NCBI GenBank assembly: GCA_910585965.1
Contig: CAJUHH010000029.1
Span: forward strand, 1 to 14,740
Direction of reading: 5' to 3'
Origin: an uncultured Lachnospiraceae bacterium
GTDB lineage: Bacteria; Bacillota; Clostridia; Lachnospirales; Lachnospiraceae
DNA: 14,740 nucleotides
Position 1 is the stretch's first letter; every line of letters begins with the position of its first letter. Below the pieces are notes generated by a model. The model was not told the DNA's origin. It searched no databases and saw only the letters and a list, made by a program, of their open reading frames with translations. The position numbers and the translations under genes were made by a program. Shown here in pieces: positions 12,250-14,740 of the stretch.

Positions 12250-12435
12250 TTACCAGCTTGCCTTCTTCACGCCAGGAATCTGGCCTTTATATGCTAACTC
12301 ACGGAAGCAGATCCTGCAGATTCCGTATTTTCTTAAATAAGCATGTGGGCGGCCACATATTCTGCAGCGGGTATAAGCTCTCGTAGAAAACTTAGGTTTG
12401 CGCTGCTGTTTTACTTTCATCGCTGTCTTAGCCAT
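12250..12435 (-). CDS. rpsN: 30S ribosomal protein S14, zinc type
   Basis: S14 is a late-assembling 30S head protein. This is the short 61-residue zinc form, with C24, C27, C40 and C43 forming C-X2-C-X12-C-X2-C, the central AYTRCRICGRPHAYLRKYGI and the ending GQIPGVKKASW. The zinc form is typical for the spc operon of Firmicutes. AGGAGG eight bases upstream fixes the start, 14 bases after rplE. The 169-base gap downstream is filled by the composite hairpin element. Confidence 0.98.
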   Translation of the reverse strand: MAKTAMKVKQQRKPKFSTRAYTRCRICGRPHAYLRKYGICRICFRELAYKGQIPGVKKASW

Positions 12436-12449
12436 GGATTTACCTCCTC

Positions 12450-12989
12450 TTATTTTGCGAACGGCATATTGAATAATCTCAATAATTCACGGGCTTCCTC
12501 GTCTGTTTTCGCTGTCGTTACGACAATCACATCCATGCCCCTGATTTTATCGATTTTGTCATATTCGATTTCCGGGAAAATCAGCTGTTCTTTAATACCC
12601 AGCGCATAGTTCCCTCTTCCGTCAAATGAATTAGGGTTTACGCCTCTGAAGTCGCGTACACGGGGTAGCGCAAGATTTACCAGGCGGTCAAGGAATTCAT
12701 ACATCCTTTCCCCGCGAAGCGTTACCTTGCATCCGATAGGCATTCCTTCTCTGATCTTGAAGTTAGCGATGGAATGTTTTGCTTTCGTGATAACCGCTTT
12801 CTGGCCGGTAATGGTTTCCATATCCTTTACTGCGGATTCCAGAACTTTCGCATTTTCTTTCGCTTCACCAACGCCCATGTTGATAACGATCTTTTCGAGC
12901 TTCGGTACTTCCATAATATTTTTATATCCAAACTTTTTGACCATAGCGTCTACGATCTCGTCTTTATACATCGTTTTAAGTCTGCTCAC
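12450..12989 (-). CDS. rplE: 50S ribosomal protein L5
   Basis: L5 binds 5S rRNA and contacts the P-site tRNA and the S13 bridge. The 179 residues have the conserved VPKLEKIVINMGVGEA (about 28-43), GQKAVITKAKHSIANFKIREG (about 62-82), LPRVRDFRGV, and GMDVIVVTTAKTDEEARELL at the end. Length is normal. The start is GTG, with AAGGAAGGAGG upstream. It follows rplX by 24 bases. Confidence 0.97.
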   Translation of the reverse strand: MSRLKTMYKDEIVDAMVKKFGYKNIMEVPKLEKIVINMGVGEAKENAKVLESAVKDMETITGQKAVITKAKHSIANFKIREGMPIGCKVTLRGERMYEFLDRLVNLALPRVRDFRGVNPNSFDGRGNYALGIKEQLIFPEIEYDKIDKIRGMDVIVVTTAKTDEEARELLRLFNMPFAK

Positions 12990-13013
12990 GCGCCTAGACC
13001 TCCTTCCTTAGAA

Positions 13014-13325
13014 TTAATCGATAACTTCCCCTGTTGATTTTGCAAAACGTACCTTTTTGTCATTTTCAAACTTGAAGCCAACCCTCGTCGGTTTTCCTTT
13101 GTGGAGGTACATTACGTTGGATATATCAATAGGAGCTTCTTTTTGAACGATTCCGCCGTTCTGGTTAGCCGCTGAAGGTTTCATATGCTTTGTCACCATA
13201 TTGATGCCTTCTACAAGCACTCTGCCATTTTTTCTGTCGATGGAAACAACCTTTCCTTCTTTACCGTTATCTTTGCCGGCGATTACTCTTACGGTGTCGC
13301 CTTTCTTAATTTTCAATGTAGCCAT
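13014..13325 (-). CDS. rplX: 50S ribosomal protein L24
   Basis: L24 is an assembly initiator of the 50S subunit, near the tunnel exit. The 103 residues carry an N-terminal KOW motif (KKGDTVRVIAGKDNGKEGKV, about 7-26) and the conserved INMVTKHMKPS and PIDISNVMYL segments. The ribosome binding site AAGGAGGTG overlaps the rplN stop codon, giving only 12 bases between the genes and probable coupling. Confidence 0.97.
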   Translation of the reverse strand: MATLKIKKGDTVRVIAGKDNGKEGKVVSIDRKNGRVLVEGINMVTKHMKPSAANQNGGIVQKEAPIDISNVMYLHKGKPTRVGFKFENDKKVRFAKSTGEVID

Positions 13326-13337
13326 TCCGGCACCTCC

Positions 13338-13706
13338 TTACAATACTTCCGGAGCCAGAGAAACAATTTTCATGAACTGTTTCTCACGAAGCTCTCTCGC
13401 CACCGGTCCAAAAATACGCGTTCCTCTCGGAGTCTTATCATCTTTAATAATGACAGCAGCATTTTCATCAAATCTAATATAAGAACCGTCTTTACGGCGT
13501 GCGCCTTTTACAGTACGGACAACTACAGCCTTTACTACATCGCCTTTTTTTACAACACCGCCGGGTGTTGCATCTTTAACCGTAGCAACGATGATATCAC
13601 CGATACGTGCATATCTCCTTGTAGATCCACCCATAACCCTGATGCAGAGAATTTCTTTCGCACCTGTGTTATCAGCAACCTTAAGTCTGCTCTCTTGCTG
13701 AATCAT
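13338..13706 (-). CDS. rplN: 50S ribosomal protein L14
   Basis: L14 sits at the subunit interface, contacting 16S helix 44 and L19. The 122 residues have normal length with the opening MIQQESRLKVADNTGAKEI, the RYARIGDIIVATVKDATPGG strand region, and the C-terminal RGTRIFGPVARELREKQFMKI. GGAAGGAGA lies upstream. It is conventionally the first gene of the spc operon; here it follows rpsQ by 48 bases without a terminator, and I saw no clear promoter. Confidence 0.98.
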   Translation of the reverse strand: MIQQESRLKVADNTGAKEILCIRVMGGSTRRYARIGDIIVATVKDATPGGVVKKGDVVKAVVVRTVKGARRKDGSYIRFDENAAVIIKDDKTPRGTRIFGPVARELREKQFMKIVSLAPEVL

Positions 13707-13754
13707 ACTCTATTTCTCCTTCCAAAATTTCTCAATTTCACTATGGCGGATCAA

Positions 13755-14009
13755 TTATTTCGCCCTTTCGATAATCTCCACCAGCCTCCATCTCTTGTCC
13801 TTGGACAGCGGCCTCGTTTCCATTACCTTTACGGTATCGCCGATATTGCATTCATTCTTCTCGTCATGCGCTTTTAATTTATAAGTTTTCTTTACGATCT
13901 TCCCGTAAAGAGGATGTTTTACATGGTTTTCAATAGCTACAACTATTGTTTTGTCCATTTTATTACTGGTAACTTTTCCAGTACGTGTTTTTCTCAGATT
14001 TCTTTCCAC
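13755..14009 (-). CDS. rpsQ: 30S ribosomal protein S17
   Basis: An early-binding 30S protein with an OB fold. The 84 residues include RKTRTGKVTSNKMDKTIVVA and the family signature region IGDTVKVMETRPLSKDKRWRL (about 56-76). The start is GTG, with AGAAAGGAG eight bases upstream. The gene follows rpmC by 44 bases and is the last gene of the S10 operon. Confidence 0.97.
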   Translation of the reverse strand: MERNLRKTRTGKVTSNKMDKTIVVAIENHVKHPLYGKIVKKTYKLKAHDEKNECNIGDTVKVMETRPLSKDKRWRLVEIIERAK

Positions 14010-14053
14010 GATCGATTCTCCTTTCTAACAATCAGGTTACGGTAACTTTCAAG

Positions 14054-14260
14054 TTACTGCGCATTTTTCTTCTGCGTAATGATGGTCTGGATCCTGGCGA
14101 TATTCTTTCTTACCTCTTTGATCCTTGCCGTATTGTCTAACTGATTTGTTGCGTTCTGGAATCTCAAATTGAAAAGTTCTTTTTTAGCAGCTACTAATTC
14201 CTGCGCTAATTCTGCAGCTGATTTTGTTCTTAAATCTTCTACATACTTCTTAGTTTTCAT
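14054..14260 (-). CDS. rpmC: 50S ribosomal protein L29
   Basis: A small two-helix 50S protein near the tunnel exit, next to L23, part of the docking site for SRP and trigger factor. The 68 residues show KYVEDLRTKSAAELAQEL, then KKELFNLRFQNATNQLDNTARI (family signature) and VRKNIARIQTII. The Met at 14260 fits the family; an upstream Met at 14329 would extend deep into rplP. The start overlaps the rplP end by 11 bases. Confidence 0.96.
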   Translation of the reverse strand: MKTKKYVEDLRTKSAAELAQELVAAKKELFNLRFQNATNQLDNTARIKEVRKNIARIQTIITQKKNAQ

Positions 14261-14687
14261 TTGATGCACCGCCTTCCAAGTCTGCTTTAGAGACAATTTT
14301 ACATTTGCATGGAAGCTTATGTGTTGCAAGACGTAATGCTTCTTTTGCTATTTCTTCGGATACACCGGAAATCTCAAACATTACACGCCCCGGCTTAACA
14401 ACTGCTACCCAGTATTCCAAGGTACCTTTTCCGGAACCCATACGTGTTTCTGCTGGTTTTGCTGTTACTGGCTTGTCAGGAAAGATTTTGATCCAGACTT
14501 TACCGCCACGCTTAATATAACGCGTCATAGCGACACGGGCCGCTTCTATCTGGTTTGACTTGATCCAGCAAGGCTCTGTTGCCACAATACCGTATTCTCC
14601 GTAAGTGATTGTATTTCCACGGGTTGCTTTGCCCCTGATAGAACCACGGAATTGTTTACGACGTTTTACTCTTTTAGGCATTAACAT
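14250..14687 (-). CDS. rplP: 50S ribosomal protein L16
   Basis: L16 organises the A-site tRNA and helps 50S maturation. The 145 residues begin MLMPKRVKRRKQFRGSIRG and contain NTITYGEYGIVATEPCWIKS, then KIFPDKPVTAKPAETRMGSG (about 68-87) with the conserved R-M-G-x-G-K-G loop, and LATHKLPCKCKIV. Length is typical. The start codon overlaps the rpsC stop by one base (TAATG), with GGAGGAAGGGAG upstream. Confidence 0.98.
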   Translation of the reverse strand: MLMPKRVKRRKQFRGSIRGKATRGNTITYGEYGIVATEPCWIKSNQIEAARVAMTRYIKRGGKVWIKIFPDKPVTAKPAETRMGSGKGTLEYWVAVVKPGRVMFEISGVSEEIAKEALRLATHKLPCKCKIVSKADLEGGASNEN

Positions 14688-14740
14688 TATTTATCGCTCC
14701 CTTCCTCCGAAGATACCTTTTCTTCGTTTTTATTCTTAGT
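14687..14740 (-). CDS. rpsC: 30S ribosomal protein S3, C-terminal end only (partial)
   Basis: The last 17 codons and stop of a gene that enters from beyond the right edge. The translated tail is very charged (KNKNEEKVSSEEGSDK), which suits the variable C-terminal extension of S3, but the tail itself carries no diagnostic motif. The assignment rests on its place directly upstream of rplP, where rpsC is found in nearly all bacteria. The stop overlaps the rplP start by one base. Confidence 0.8.
   Translation of the reverse strand, partial: TKNKNEEKVSSEEGSDK

Noticed and set aside
13185..13877. 230-codon plus-strand reading frame across rplX, rplN and rpsQ
   Set aside because: It lies entirely antisense to three certain ribosomal protein genes, has no ribosome binding site and its translation resembles no family; it is a shadow of the coding bias opposite.

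Overview
This window is most likely chromosomal DNA from a low-to-moderate GC Gram-positive anaerobe of the class Clostridia, probably Lachnospiraceae. Four things suggest this: the gene order (secY-adk-map-KOW protein-infA-rpmJ-rpsM-rpsK-rpsD-rpoA-rplQ, with rpsD inside the alpha operon), a zinc-type S14, a cysteine-poor S4, and an unusually long L17. The family-level assignment is inference from gene content, not from a search.

Right to left on the minus strand (14740 down to 1996) lies the end of the S10 operon (rpsC tail, rplP, rpmC, rpsQ), then the spc operon (rplN, rplX, rplE, rpsN, rpsH, rplF, rplR, rpsE, rpmD, rplO, secY, adk, map, a KOW-domain protein, infA), then the alpha operon (rpmJ, rpsM, rpsK, rpsD, rpoA, rplQ). 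The genes are mostly 10-40 bases apart or overlap, each with a good Shine-Dalgarno site. They run from ribosome assembly (large and small subunit proteins) through protein export (SecY), adenylate balance (Adk), N-terminal methionine removal (Map) and initiation (IF-1) to RNA polymerase alpha. A near-consensus internal promoter precedes rpmJ. A bidirectional terminator closes the cluster at about 1958-1990.

The left 2 kb is accessory. On the plus strand are a membrane-anchored M15 (VanY/CwlK-like) peptidase and a small XRE-type repressor. On the minus strand, divergent from the repressor, is a small secreted or membrane protein of unknown function whose promoter overlaps one of two matching palindromic operators. 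The first 395 bases hold no gene; they contain a G-quadruplex-prone tract and a 158-base near-perfect stem-loop.

The most unusual signal is in the gaps of the ribosomal cluster. Several are far longer than usual (65-290 bases) and hold well-formed hairpins without U-tracts. Two copies of a composite hairpin flank rpsH, with an outer stem whose sequence differs between copies while pairing is kept. Two hairpins between rpoA and rplQ present the same 18-base loop on unrelated stems. Most imperfect pairs in these hairpins are G-U on the mRNA strand and A-C on the other strand, which points to function as RNA.
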